A stretch of DNA of 64,000 bases, from the NCBI RefSeq assembly GCF_039888675.1, contig NZ_JBDQQR010000003.1, positions 383,651 to 447,650 of the forward strand, written 5' to 3'. Under the pieces are notes generated by a model. It worked only from the letters and a program-made list of their open reading frames with translations. It searched no databases and was not told the origin of the DNA. Below are positions 8,641 to 21,472 of the stretch, in pieces. The DNA comes from Mesorhizobium sp. CAU 1732 (GTDB lineage: Bacteria; Pseudomonadota; Alphaproteobacteria; Rhizobiales; Rhizobiaceae). Position 1 is the first letter of the stretch. Each line of letters starts with the position of its first letter. The translations under genes were made by a program, and so were the position numbers.

Positions 8641-9879
8641 ATGAAGGCAGCAATGGCGGCATTCGGGCGACTGGGGCAATTGCTTTGTCTGTCCCTGGCG
8701 CTCGTCGTCATGCTGCCGGCACTGCCGGGATCGCCGTCCTTCGCGCTAGCTCAACAGGCCGGCGAGCGGCAAGGCGGCACCGGCATCCTGCGCTTCTTCT
8801 TCCAGCGCCCAGCGGAGCGCCAGAGGCAGGACCGTGCGGTGCCGCGGGAGCGCGTCCAGCAACCGGCCAGGCGTGCGCCGGCCACCACCCGTCGCGCGCA
8901 ACCCGGAGTGGTTGCCGTGCCCGAAAAACCCGTGGTCGAAAAAGCCGAGAACGCCAAGCGTATTCTCGTCGTCGGCGACTTCCTGGCCGGCGGACTGGCC
9001 GATGGCCTGACCGTCGCCTTTGGCGAGAATGCCAATGCCCTCGTCGTCGATCGGTCGAACGGTTCGTCCGGGCTGGTTCGTGACGACTACTACGACTGGC
9101 CCAGCCAGATCGGCTCGGTCATCGACGCGGAGAAGCCCGCGGTCGTGGTCATCATGCTCGGGTCAAACGACCGCCAGCAGATGCGTGTGCAGGACAACCG
9201 CGAACAGCCCCGTTCCCAAGTCTGGACCGCCGAGTATGAACGCCGGGTCACCACCTTGGTCAAGGCCGTTCGAGACAGGCAACTCCCCCTGATTTGGATC
9301 GGCAACCTCCCCTTCAAGGCTGGCTCCATGTCGTCCGACATGGTTGCGTTCAACGATATCTATCGCCGCATCGTGACCGACAATGGCGGCGAGTATGTCG
9401 ACATCTGGGACGGTTTCGTCGACGAGACCGGTACATTTGTCGCAAGTGGTCCCGACGTGAACGGACAGCCGGCGCAGCTTCGTGCCAGCGACGGCATCAA
9501 CGTCACGCGGCAGGGTCGCCGCAAGATGGCGTTTTACGCCGAAAAGCCGCTCAACCGCATCCTCGGTACGCCCGATGATCCAGCCAATCTCGCGCGGCTG
9601 CCCGGCCAGATCCAGGGCCCGATGCCCGGTGGTGCCGACCTGCCCGAGATCGACCGCACCGTACCCATCGGCATCGACGACTATCAACTGGATGGTGGCC
9701 CCGATCTGCTTGGCGCATCGATAGCGCCAAGGCGCGGAGAGGCGAAGACCCCATCCGAGCGCCTGATCCGCGAAGGTATTGCGCCGGATGCCGAACCCGG
9801 CCGTGCTGATGACTTCTCGAGACGGCCCTCGCCCACGGCTGCGACCGACCCGGGACGCACCACGTCGGTTACGAGGTAA
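8641..9879 (+). CDS. DUF459 SGNH-fold protein, probably periplasmic
   Basis: 412-residue protein with an N-terminal hydrophobic export segment (LGQLLCLSLALVVMLPALPGSPSFALAQQ), an Arg/Pro-rich linker (about 40-90) and an SGNH-hydrolase-like domain (about 100-310; blocks ILVVGDFLAGGLADGL, VVIMLGSNDRQQM, LIWIGNLPFKAG). The tail is low complexity. In active SGNH enzymes block I carries a nucleophilic Ser (GDS) and block V a Asp-x-x-His; here block I reads GDF and block V DGIN, so both Ser and His appear to be missing. Hydrolase activity is therefore doubtful, although DUF459 as a family often shows GDF. It follows a lytic transglycosylase by 14 bp, suggesting an envelope role. Confidence 0.75.
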   Translation: MKAAMAAFGRLGQLLCLSLALVVMLPALPGSPSFALAQQAGERQGGTGILRFFFQRPAERQRQDRAVPRERVQQPARRAPATTRRAQPGVVAVPEKPVVEKAENAKRILVVGDFLAGGLADGLTVAFGENANALVVDRSNGSSGLVRDDYYDWPSQIGSVIDAEKPAVVVIMLGSNDRQQMRVQDNREQPRSQVWTAEYERRVTTLVKAVRDRQLPLIWIGNLPFKAGSMSSDMVAFNDIYRRIVTDNGGEYVDIWDGFVDETGTFVASGPDVNGQPAQLRASDGINVTRQGRRKMAFYAEKPLNRILGTPDDPANLARLPGQIQGPMPGGADLPEIDRTVPIGIDDYQLDGGPDLLGASIAPRRGEAKTPSERLIREGIAPDAEPGRADDFSRRPSPTAATDPGRTTSVTR

Positions 9880-9895
9880 GAGCCCTGCCTCGCAA

Positions 9896-11350
9896 TCAGC
9901 GCGGCAGGACGCTCGATCCCATCAGGAACTCATCGATCGCGCGCGCCGCCTGACGTCCCTCACGGATCGCCCACACAACCAGCGACTGACCGCGCCGCAC
10001 GTCGCCGGCGGCGAAGAGCTTGTCCACGCTGGTCTTGTAGTCGCGATCGTTGGCGACGACGTTGGTCGAGCGCCGGCTGTCGACTTCGACCGCCATCTGG
10101 CCGTCCAGTTCCTTCACGACGCTGTCCGCAGCCGGTCCGGCAAAGCCAATGGCGATGAACGCGAGGTCCGCCCGGATCACGAACTCGGTTCCGGCGATCG
10201 GCTTGCGCCTGTCATCGACTTCGCAGCACTTCACGCCCGTGAGCACGCCGTCTTCGCCCAGAAATTCGAGCGTCGCGACCTGGAACTCGCGCTCCGCACC
10301 CTCCGCCTGGCTCGACGAGGTGCGCATCTTCGTCGCCCAGTAGGGCCACACGGTGAGCTTGTCTTCCTTCTCCGGCGGCTGCGGGCGGATATCGAGCTGC
10401 GTGACGCGCACGGCGCCCTGGCGGAACGAGGTTCCAACGCAATCCGACGCGGTATCGCCGCCACCAACGACGACGACATGCTTGCCGCCTGCGAGGATCG
10501 GGTCGGCAGCCCAGGCGACCGACTGGATATCCTCACCGCCGACGCGGCGGTTTTGCTGGACGAGATACGGCATCGCGTCATGCACGCCGAAAAGGTCGGC
10601 GCCGGGAATACCGGCCGGCCGCGGCGTTTCGGAGCCGCCGCAATAGAGCACCGCATCATACTCGGCCATCAGTTCGGCCGTGGGCTTGTCGACACCGACA
10701 TTCACGCCGCAGTGGAATGTGACGCCCTCGCCCTCCATCTGCTCAACGCGGGCATCGATGTAGCGCTTCTCGATCTTGAAGTCGGGAATGCCGTAGCGCA
10801 TCAGCCCGCCCGGCTTGGACTCGCGCTCGTAGACATGGACATCGTGCCCGACGCGGCCGAGCTGCTGCGCAGCCGCCATGCCGGCCGGTCCCGATCCGAT
10901 GATCGCGACCCGCTTTTCCGTCTTGGAAGAAGCAGGCATCGGCCGGATGTAGCCGCGCTCGTAGGCCTTGTCGGCGATCGCCTGTTCCACGGTCTTGATC
11001 GCGACCGGGATGTCCTCGAGGTTCAGCGTGCAGGCTTCCTCGCACGGCGCGGGGCAGATGCGGCCCGTCCATTCCGGGAAGTTGTTGGTGGAATGCAGGT
11101 TGCGGATCGCACCTTCCCAGTCGCCATTGTAGACCAGGTCGTTCCAGTCTGGAATCTGGTTGTGCACCGGGCACCCTGTGGGGCCATGGCAGTAGGGGAT
11201 GCCGCAATCCATGCAGCGTGCCGCCTGCTTCTCGACCTCGGGCTCCGACATCGGAAGCGTGAACTCGCGAAAGTGCCTGATGCGATCGGAAGCGGGCTGG
11301 TACTTGTGCACCTGCCGGTCGATCTCGAGAAAACCTGTAACCTTGCCCAT
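9896..11350 (-). CDS. gltD: Glutamate synthase (NADPH) small subunit
   Basis: 484-residue beta subunit of GOGAT. It takes electrons from NADPH via FAD and passes them to GltB for reductive transfer of the glutamine amide to 2-oxoglutarate. N-terminal Fe-S ligands are visible in RCMDCGIPYCHGPTGCPVHNQIPDWND and CPAPCEEACTLN; the FAD-binding motif AIIGSGPAGMAAAQQLG and the NADPH-binding motif VVVVGGGDTASDCVG follow, ending with FAAGDVRRGQSLVVWAIREGRQAA. I start at 11350 (MGKVTGFLEIDR) because AAGGGA lies 5 nt upstream, whereas the upstream ATG at 11368 has no ribosome site. gltB ends 68 bp upstream on the same strand. Confidence 0.96.
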   Translation of the reverse strand: MGKVTGFLEIDRQVHKYQPASDRIRHFREFTLPMSEPEVEKQAARCMDCGIPYCHGPTGCPVHNQIPDWNDLVYNGDWEGAIRNLHSTNNFPEWTGRICPAPCEEACTLNLEDIPVAIKTVEQAIADKAYERGYIRPMPASSKTEKRVAIIGSGPAGMAAAQQLGRVGHDVHVYERESKPGGLMRYGIPDFKIEKRYIDARVEQMEGEGVTFHCGVNVGVDKPTAELMAEYDAVLYCGGSETPRPAGIPGADLFGVHDAMPYLVQQNRRVGGEDIQSVAWAADPILAGGKHVVVVGGGDTASDCVGTSFRQGAVRVTQLDIRPQPPEKEDKLTVWPYWATKMRTSSSQAEGAEREFQVATLEFLGEDGVLTGVKCCEVDDRRKPIAGTEFVIRADLAFIAIGFAGPAADSVVKELDGQMAVEVDSRRSTNVVANDRDYKTSVDKLFAAGDVRRGQSLVVWAIREGRQAARAIDEFLMGSSVLPR

Positions 11351-11418
11351 CTTCGTCCCTTCACTCATGCCGAGCGGCCGTCATCAGGCCGCTTCGAGGC
11401 ATGATTGTCTCTGCGTTG

Positions 11419-16149
<4,731 letters not shown>

Positions 16150-16647
16150 CGCCTCGTCCTCCGTTGAGCCCATGCAGGGCGGTAGCAATCTTCCGGCAGG
16201 CACGACATGGCGCACTTCCGGCATTCTATCGGCTATCTTGCGAAAGGCCGTCCAGGGTCGCGATGCCTTTGCGGCGGCGCATCCCTGGTGGAGCCCATGG
16301 CTGCCGCGCAAATGGCGGGCGGCCGACAGGCCCTGCTCGCATCAAAAGCCGGACAGGCTGTTATCATAAGCCAAATCCGGCAGTCGAGGGGTGCATTAAT
16401 TAAGACAGCAATGCTGTCCTAGTTTCGATATGCCATAAAGGTTAAGCGCAGACAAGACGGATGTGCAAAAAAATTCGGCGCAATGCGTAATTTTATTGCG
16501 CCGCAAGCCATGCGAGCGACCTTTTTCGGCCGAAAGCCGGGCAGACGCCATGCAATTGTAGCGATGTGCCGGATGGCCGGGTTGCCTCGCGCGCGATCGC
16601 GCGTACAAAGTGCCGCGCTCAATCAATCGACGGTCTGGATTTTTCTC
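16150..16647. other. Divergent intergenic region gltB / threonine aldolase with two dyads
   Basis: 498 bp with no convincing gene. Two inverted repeats are visible. GACAGCA-A-TGCTGTC at 16404-16418 is an odd-centred 7-bp dyad. CGGCGCAAT (16476-16484) and ATTGCGCCG (16495-16503) form a 9-bp dyad with a 10-bp A/T-rich centre; read on the minus strand it is followed by a run of seven T. An AT-rich stretch (16391-16500) between them is the likely promoter area. Short frames here show no family features. Confidence 0.5.
16476..16503 (-). promoter_or_regulatory. 9-bp dyad upstream of gltB (operator or minus-strand terminator-like hairpin)
   Basis: Arms CGGCGCAAT and ATTGCGCCG with a 10-nt loop. 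The GCAAT...ATTGC form resembles Lrp/AsnC-type operators, and gltBD is an Lrp target in enterobacteria; equally, on the minus strand the T-run after the stem gives it terminator form. The two readings cannot be separated from sequence. Confidence 0.35.
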
Positions 16648-17697
16648 ATGTTCTTTGCTTCCGACAACTGGGCCGGCGCCCACCCCAAGATCGTCGAGGG
16701 CCTTGCCCGCCACGCCTCGGGCTTCTCGCCAGCCTACGGGTCCAGCGATCTCGACAAGCAGGTCGAGCAGACATTTTCCAAAATCTTCGAGCGCGACGTT
16801 GCGGTCTTTTTCGTCGGCACGGGCACGGCGGCCAACTCGCTCGCCATGAGCGCCGTGAGCCGCCCGGGAGGCGTCGCCTTCGCCCATCGCGAGGCGCACA
16901 TGATCGCGGACGAAGGCGGAGCGCCGGAGTTCCTGACAGGCGGCGGACGCCTCTCGCCCGTGGATGGCACACTGGGCCGAATCGCCGCCGCCACGCTCGA
17001 AACAGAGATCGGGCGCTACCCGCCGCAATTCGTTCACGCGGGCCAGCCGGCGGCGGTCTCGATCACACAGGCGACCGAAATCGGCACCGTCTACAGCCTC
17101 GATGAGATCGACGCGATCGCCGGCGTGGCGCAGCGGCACGGCCTCCAGCTCCACATGGACGGCGCGCGCTTCGCCAATGCGCTTGTTTCGCTCGACGTAT
17201 CCGCAGCCGAGATGACGTGGAAGCGTGGCGTCGACATCGTTTCCTTCGGCGGCACGAAGAACGGCTGCTGGTGTGCCGAGGCGGTCGTGTTCCTCGATCC
17301 CGCAAAAGCGCATGATTTCCCGTTCATCAGGAAGCGGGCAGCGCAACTTTTCTCGAAGTCGCGCTTCATCGCCGCCCAGTTCGAAGCCTATTTCGCGGAC
17401 GATCTGTGGCTCGAAACCGCGCGCCACTCGAATGCGATGGCAAGCCGCCTTGCCGGCCATCTGGCAGCCTCATCGAAGGCCTGGCTGGGCTGGGAACCGC
17501 AAGCGAACGAAATTTTCCCGATCATCAAGCTGGAAACGGTCGAGACGCTTCGCGCGCAAGGCGCAGCCTTCTACCCGTGGCACCCGCCTTTTGGCTTCGC
17601 GGGAAGCATCGCGGAAGACGAGACCATGTGTCGTTTCGTAACCAGCTTCGCCACGACGCCAGACCACGTCGACCAGATTGGCGACCTGATCGCCTGA
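16648..17697 (+). CDS. ltaE: Low-specificity L-threonine aldolase
   Basis: 349-residue PLP-dependent fold-type I enzyme cleaving L-threonine/allo-threonine to glycine and acetaldehyde. Family blocks are intact: FASDNWAGAHPKIVEGL at the N-terminus, VFFVGTGTAANSLAMSAV, AHREAHMIADEGGAPEFLTGGGRL, the PLP-stacking segment LQLHMDGARFANALVSL, and the Schiff-base lysine in IVSFGGTKNGCWCAEAVVF. The start at 16648 gives the family length; the upstream in-frame start at 16483 would add unrelated residues. It is divergent from gltB and convergent with the LuxR-type gene (28 bp). The gene symbol is by family; substrate stereochemistry is not determined. Confidence 0.9.
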   Translation: MFFASDNWAGAHPKIVEGLARHASGFSPAYGSSDLDKQVEQTFSKIFERDVAVFFVGTGTAANSLAMSAVSRPGGVAFAHREAHMIADEGGAPEFLTGGGRLSPVDGTLGRIAAATLETEIGRYPPQFVHAGQPAAVSITQATEIGTVYSLDEIDAIAGVAQRHGLQLHMDGARFANALVSLDVSAAEMTWKRGVDIVSFGGTKNGCWCAEAVVFLDPAKAHDFPFIRKRAAQLFSKSRFIAAQFEAYFADDLWLETARHSNAMASRLAGHLAASSKAWLGWEPQANEIFPIIKLETVETLRAQGAAFYPWHPPFGFAGSIAEDETMCRFVTSFATTPDHVDQIGDLIA

Positions 17698-17725
17698 GGC
17701 CCGGTGAGAGGGCGCAGGTCGAGAA

Positions 17726-18886
17726 TCAGCTTGGAAAACCGTTATGCGGCCGCTGGCGGAGATCCGCGTGCACGGTCTGGACCACTCGCACGAGATCGGA
17801 CTGCCGGTTGACGCCGACCTTGCTGTAGACGCGATGCAAATGGGTCCGGACCGTCGCCAGTGACACACCGAGTTCGACCGCGATTGCCTCAAGCGAGCCA
17901 TGGGACAGCATTGCCGTCGCGACCATCGCTTCGGAACGGGTCAGTCCGAACAGATCCTGCAGAATTTCGGGCCGGCTCTCGCCCCGTTCATCCACATCGA
18001 CAACGATGAGGAGCGCCCCCGGCACATGACCGTCCATGCAGTGCGCTTCCGCCGACACAGGCAGGACGTGCACTGCCAGCGGCGAGCCGCCGTGCGAACG
18101 CCGAACAGACAGGAAGCCTGCGGACTTGATGCCATCACCATCGCCGCTGGCGGCAAGACCGATAAGTCTGCGCAATGACGCGTTCACCTCATCCCCTCCG
18201 GCGCGCAACTGACCGTCTGCGGCAAGCGACAATCCGCTGCCTGATCGGAACAGATCGAGTGCCGCGGAATTCCCATGCATCAGTTTCCCGCCGGGCGACA
18301 CCCACGCGACGCCGTGGCGCATATGTTCATAGGCATCGAGTGCACGATGCGTGACATTGGCGGCGTCGGCCAATCGATGCTGCGCGGCCAACGCCTGCTG
18401 CAGATGTGGAACGAGCAACTGCAGCAACCGCATTCTTTCGGGCGTCGCGAAGGGCTCGTCTCGCAACGGCGCATTGCAGCAGAACCAGTTCAGGCCGCCG
18501 TCACTCTTTGTAAGGCTCGCGAACAGCCCGTCGCCCGTGCCGAATGGCTTGGCCCAGTCGGTGTAGAATTCGGTGCGCCGATGTTCGCCCGGGGTGGCCA
18601 GATGGGATCCAGAAAAGACGTTGCCGACACGTGCCGCGATCAACATCGACGGAACCGGATCCATACGGCCATAGTGACTTTCATAGGCCATCACGCCTGC
18701 GCCATCCATGCCGATCGCGGTGCTGCGAAACCTGCGCGATCCGGACTCGGCGAGGAGCAACGCTCCGCCGTGCCCGCCAAGTGCATCCAACAGCGCCGTG
18801 AGCGTCGACTCCCACAGGCCGCCGTCGAGCGCGGCGCCGTATATCCGCGACACCAGCGATGAGAATTGCTCGACAGAAGCGGCCAT
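17726..18886 (-). CDS. LuxR-type helix-turn-helix transcriptional regulator
   Basis: 386-residue regulator with a C-terminal LuxR/GerE DNA-binding domain (about residues 320-380; LTRSEAMVATAMLSHGSLEAIAVELGVSLATVRTHLHRVYSKVGVNRQSDLVRVV). The N-terminal ~300 residues have no REC phosphoacceptor pattern and no Walker motif. A GAF/PAS-like fold in the middle (YEHMRHGVAWVSPGGKLMHGNSAALDLF) resembles the PAS-like domain common in this rhizobial family of stand-alone LuxR proteins. GGAGG lies before the ATG at 18886; the frame further upstream lacks a ribosome site. The ligand and targets are unknown. Confidence 0.85.
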   Translation of the reverse strand: MAASVEQFSSLVSRIYGAALDGGLWESTLTALLDALGGHGGALLLAESGSRRFRSTAIGMDGAGVMAYESHYGRMDPVPSMLIAARVGNVFSGSHLATPGEHRRTEFYTDWAKPFGTGDGLFASLTKSDGGLNWFCCNAPLRDEPFATPERMRLLQLLVPHLQQALAAQHRLADAANVTHRALDAYEHMRHGVAWVSPGGKLMHGNSAALDLFRSGSGLSLAADGQLRAGGDEVNASLRRLIGLAASGDGDGIKSAGFLSVRRSHGGSPLAVHVLPVSAEAHCMDGHVPGALLIVVDVDERGESRPEILQDLFGLTRSEAMVATAMLSHGSLEAIAVELGVSLATVRTHLHRVYSKVGVNRQSDLVRVVQTVHADLRQRPHNGFPS

Positions 18887-19158
18887 GTGCCCTCCTGGAC
18901 CGCAAGCGATCCGACCTGGCGGCTTTATGACCGGCAGTTCCACCTTGCCACCCGGGGTGAAAATACTCGCGCAGGGCGTGCAGATTTGCAACCGGTTACG
19001 TTACGTTCACCCACTGCCTTTGAATGGAGGCACGAGCGATAGAAATTCCACTTTCCGTCGAGCGTTTCAGGTGACACAGATGTCGCTGCCGATAAGAAGT
19101 CGGCTGACGCTGGGGCGCGCGGCGCGCGCCGAAAGTGCCTATGTTGGGGGGAAGCACA

Positions 19159-19554
19159 GTGCAGACGTTCCTGGAGTTCCTGAAGGTGCGAGAGTCCGCC
19201 GGTTTGGCCTTCTGCCGGGGACACTCGGGCCCGATTCTCGCCTTGAGCACCGCAAACGAACCGGCAAGCTTCTTCGGGCCCTACGGGCAGATCGCTCTGG
19301 GTGCGGAGAAAGTCCGCAAATCCTACGCGAACAGTGAAGGCACGTTCGGGCCGAAGAGCGAAAGCAGGATCGAGATCGTCCACGCTGCGGAAAGCGGTGA
19401 CATTGCCCATTGGTCGGGTTTCCAGCGGGCGACCGTCGATATGGAGGGACGTCTCATACCGCTCGAGCTCAGGATAACCGAACTCTTCCGCCGCGAAGAC
19501 GATACGTGGAAGCTCGTGCACCGTCACGCCGATCTGATCCAGTCCAAGAAATAG
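19159..19554 (+). CDS. NTF2-like / SnoaL-type small protein
   Basis: 131-residue protein of the SnoaL-like/DUF4440 cone-fold group. The pattern is VQTFLEFLKVRESAGLAFCRGHSGPILALSTANEPASFFGPYGQIALGAEKV, then SGDIAHWSGFQRATVDM and a C-terminal RITELFRREDDTWKLVHRHADLI, the usual final strand pair. I start at the GTG at 19159 because GGGGGGAAG ends about 5 nt upstream and homologues begin with the -QTFLEF motif; an in-frame ATG at 19141 is the alternative. Such proteins act as small-molecule binders, isomerases or hydrolase accessories; this one cannot be assigned. It converges on hsp20. Confidence 0.75.
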   Translation: MQTFLEFLKVRESAGLAFCRGHSGPILALSTANEPASFFGPYGQIALGAEKVRKSYANSEGTFGPKSESRIEIVHAAESGDIAHWSGFQRATVDMEGRLIPLELRITELFRREDDTWKLVHRHADLIQSKK

Positions 19555-19588
19555 CCACCATCTAGCGCGCCCCAGCCCGCAAACGAAA

Positions 19589-19610
19589 ACGGCGCCCTTG
19601 CGGACGCCGT
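19589..19610. terminator. Hairpin terminator between convergent NTF2-like gene and hsp20
   Basis: ACGGCGCCC (19589-19597) pairs with GGACGCCGT (19602-19610), 9-bp arms with one C.A mismatch and a TTGC loop. On the minus strand the stem is followed by GTTTTCGTTT, making it a plausible terminator for hsp20. Confidence 0.6.
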
Positions 19611-19633
19611 CTCCGATGCTTGAACCGTTGCGA

Positions 19634-20101
19634 TCAGTTCACGGTAGGCTGGGCTTCGATCTGCTTGGCTTTCGCGGGGGTGGAAGCGATCGCGATACGA
19701 CGCGGCTTCAACTCCTCGGGAATGTTGCGCGTCAGATCGATGTGCAGAAGCCCGTTCTTCAGCTCCGCACCGTTCACTTCGACATGATCGGCAAGCTGGA
19801 AGCGGCGCTCGAAAGCACGCGCTGCGATCCCACGATGCAGGAACTCGCTACCCTCGGCCTGCTCTTCGGTCTTCTCACCCTTGATCGTCAGCACGTTGCG
19901 GTGGGCTTCGATCGAAATCTCGGCATCCGAGAAGCCTGCGACGGCCATGGAAATACGATAGGCGTCTTCGCCGGTGCGCTGGATGTTGTAGGGCGGATAG
20001 GTCTGGCCGTTATCAGGCTGAGCGAGCGTATCGAGCATCGTGAAGAGACGGTCGAAGCCGACGGTCGAGCGATAGAGCGGCGTAAAATCAACGTGACGCA
20101 T
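19634..20101 (-). CDS. Small heat-shock protein, Hsp20 / IbpA type
   Basis: 155-residue alpha-crystallin-domain chaperone that binds unfolding proteins and holds them for refolding. The N-terminus (MRHVDFTPLYRSTVGFDRLFTMLDTLAQPDNGQTYPPYNIQRTGEDAYRISMAVAGF) is that of the rhizobial IbpA class; the alpha-crystallin core spans about residues 35-130 and ends with the GLLHIDLTRNIPEELKPR block. An AGGAGA site 7 nt from the ATG at 20101 fixes the start. Upstream on the same strand lie a sigma-32-type promoter (20210-20238) and a ROSE-like RNA thermometer (20102-20160), so the gene should be strongly heat-induced. Confidence 0.93.
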   Translation of the reverse strand: MRHVDFTPLYRSTVGFDRLFTMLDTLAQPDNGQTYPPYNIQRTGEDAYRISMAVAGFSDAEISIEAHRNVLTIKGEKTEEQAEGSEFLHRGIAARAFERRFQLADHVEVNGAELKNGLLHIDLTRNIPEELKPRRIAIASTPAKAKQIEAQPTVN

Positions 20102-20160
20102 GGGATGTTCTCCTGTGAGCAACAAGTGTTTGCGTATGAGCTTCGCGCAGAGATCCGTTC
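20102..20160 (-). ncRNA. ROSE-like RNA thermometer in the hsp20 5' leader
   Basis: On the minus strand the leader contains TTGCT (complement of 20118-20122), a CAC loop, then AGGA (complement of 20111-20114) of the hsp20 ribosome site. U(U/C)GCU pairing with AGGA around a bulged G is the hallmark of ROSE elements, known upstream of rhizobial small heat-shock genes; melting frees the ribosome site. The leader is about 100 nt from the predicted start, in the ROSE size range. Only the 3' hairpin was checked by eye. Confidence 0.6.
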
Positions 20161-20209
20161 TGGCATCTCCCGAAGTCCAGCGGCCCCGACATCGGCGGCC
20201 GCAACCCAG

Positions 20210-20238
20210 ATTTGGGGGCTCCCGAAAGTCATTTCAAG
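20210..20238 (-). promoter_or_regulatory. Sigma-32 (RpoH)-type promoter of hsp20
   Basis: Read on the minus strand, CTTGAA (complement of 20233-20238) is followed after 14 nt by CCCCCAAAT (complement of 20210-20218). This matches the heat-shock pattern CTTGAA / CCCCATnT. The predicted transcript would start near 20203 and leave a ~100-nt leader before hsp20. Confidence 0.65.
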
Positions 20239-20405
20239 ACGCGCCGGCACGTCCCGAACATGAACGCAGGATGAACCGTCCCTTCGGATCGCGTTCAGGC
20301 GGCAAAGCCTAATCTCCAATCATCGAATTCGAACAGGCGGCCGAAACGAGACGGCCGCCAACGAGGCCGACCCGGGTGTATCGTCCCTTCCTCCCGGTTC
20401 GACAG

Positions 20406-20441
20406 AAGGCCGGAAGCAGTCCGAAAGGCTCTTCCGGCCTT
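20406..20441. terminator. Perfect 11-bp inverted repeat before the hydrolase gene
   Basis: AAGGCCGGAAG (20406-20416) and CTTCCGGCCTT (20431-20441) pair perfectly with a 14-nt loop. It has terminator form but sits between two divergent genes, 29 bp before the hydrolase start, so it may be a leader structure or a stop for an unseen short transcript. The rest of the 20102-20470 gap holds the hsp20 control region. Confidence 0.45.
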
Positions 20442-20470
20442 TCCATTTGCATTCGACCTGCGCGCTTTCT

Positions 20471-21463
20471 ATGACGGTCACCAGCGTCACTCCGGTCGGG
20501 ATCAGCCAGCACTCCATGCCTGCGCAGCTTTTCGAGACACAAGGCAATCCCGCTCCCGCGCACGGTTACGCAGACATGCTGACGATGCCGGACGGAAAGC
20601 GCATCCGCTACGCCCGCTTCGCCGCCACAAGTCGCCCTCTGAAAGGCACCGTGATTATCATTCCGGGCCGCAACGAGTGCATCGAGAAGTATTTCGAGAC
20701 GATTAGCGACCTTGCGGGGCGGGGCTTCGGCACCGCGATCTTCGATCTTCGGGGACAGGGTGCCTCGGATCGTCTCACCCGCGATCCACGGCGCGGCTAT
20801 ATCGACGATTTCATGACCTATGTCTCCGACATCGATCCATTCTTCGAACAGATCGTGCTGCCCGACTGCCGGGGTCCTTACTATGTGTTGGCCCACTCGA
20901 CTGGCGCGCTGATTGCGCTGCTTGCAACACCTGTTCTGACAAATCGTATCCAGCGAATGGTGCTCAGCACGCCGCTGTTGTCGTTCCACGGCCTGCCCTT
21001 CTCGATGGACAATGCGCGGCGGATATCGAGCCTGCTCCACGCGGTCGGGCTGGGCTCGGTCTATCTGAGCGGCTCACGCCGAAATCGCGCGCCGGCAGCG
21101 TTCGACGTGAACGTGCTCACCAGCGACGCCCGCCGCTACGCCCGCAATGTCGAAATCTACCGCCAGCATCCGTCATTGGGCATAGGCGGCGCCACCGCCT
21201 CGTGGGTGCGCGCTGCCTGCATTGCCTGCGAGCGCGTCCGCGACGACGATTTCATCGCCAGCCTCAAAATCCCGGTCCTGATCGTTGCGGCTGGCGCGGA
21301 CACAGTCGTCGATACCACCGCCACCGAGCGCTATTCCCTGCGGCTGCGAACCGGCACCGCGCTGACGATCGACCACGCCCGGCACGAACTTCTCCAGGAA
21401 GCAGACGTCTATCGCGAACAGTTCTTCGCGGCCTTCGACGCGTTCATCCCCGGCAACGCCTGA
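20471..21463 (+). CDS. Alpha/beta hydrolase, lysophospholipase (PldB)-like
   Basis: 330-residue serine hydrolase of the lysophospholipase L2/monoacylglycerol lipase group. The nucleophile elbow is AHSTG (in YYVLAHSTGALIALLATP, near residue 145), with the acid in IVAAGADTVVDTTAT and the histidine in LTIDHARHELLQEADVYR, so the triad is complete. The oxyanion-side motif IIIPGRNECIEKYFETISDLAGRGFGTAIFDLRGQGASDR is typical of PldB. There is no signal peptide. ATG 20471 is taken; ATG 20516 (MPAQLFETQ) is a credible alternative and neither has a strong ribosome site. It ends 9 bp from the convergent hisN. Confidence 0.85.
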   Translation: MTVTSVTPVGISQHSMPAQLFETQGNPAPAHGYADMLTMPDGKRIRYARFAATSRPLKGTVIIIPGRNECIEKYFETISDLAGRGFGTAIFDLRGQGASDRLTRDPRRGYIDDFMTYVSDIDPFFEQIVLPDCRGPYYVLAHSTGALIALLATPVLTNRIQRMVLSTPLLSFHGLPFSMDNARRISSLLHAVGLGSVYLSGSRRNRAPAAFDVNVLTSDARRYARNVEIYRQHPSLGIGGATASWVRAACIACERVRDDDFIASLKIPVLIVAAGADTVVDTTATERYSLRLRTGTALTIDHARHELLQEADVYREQFFAAFDAFIPGNA

Positions 21464-21472
21464 CTCCGGCTT

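Noticed and set aside
9779..11404. 541-codon open frame on the plus strand
   Set aside because: Antisense to gltD, with low-complexity His/Arg-rich translation and no domain pattern.
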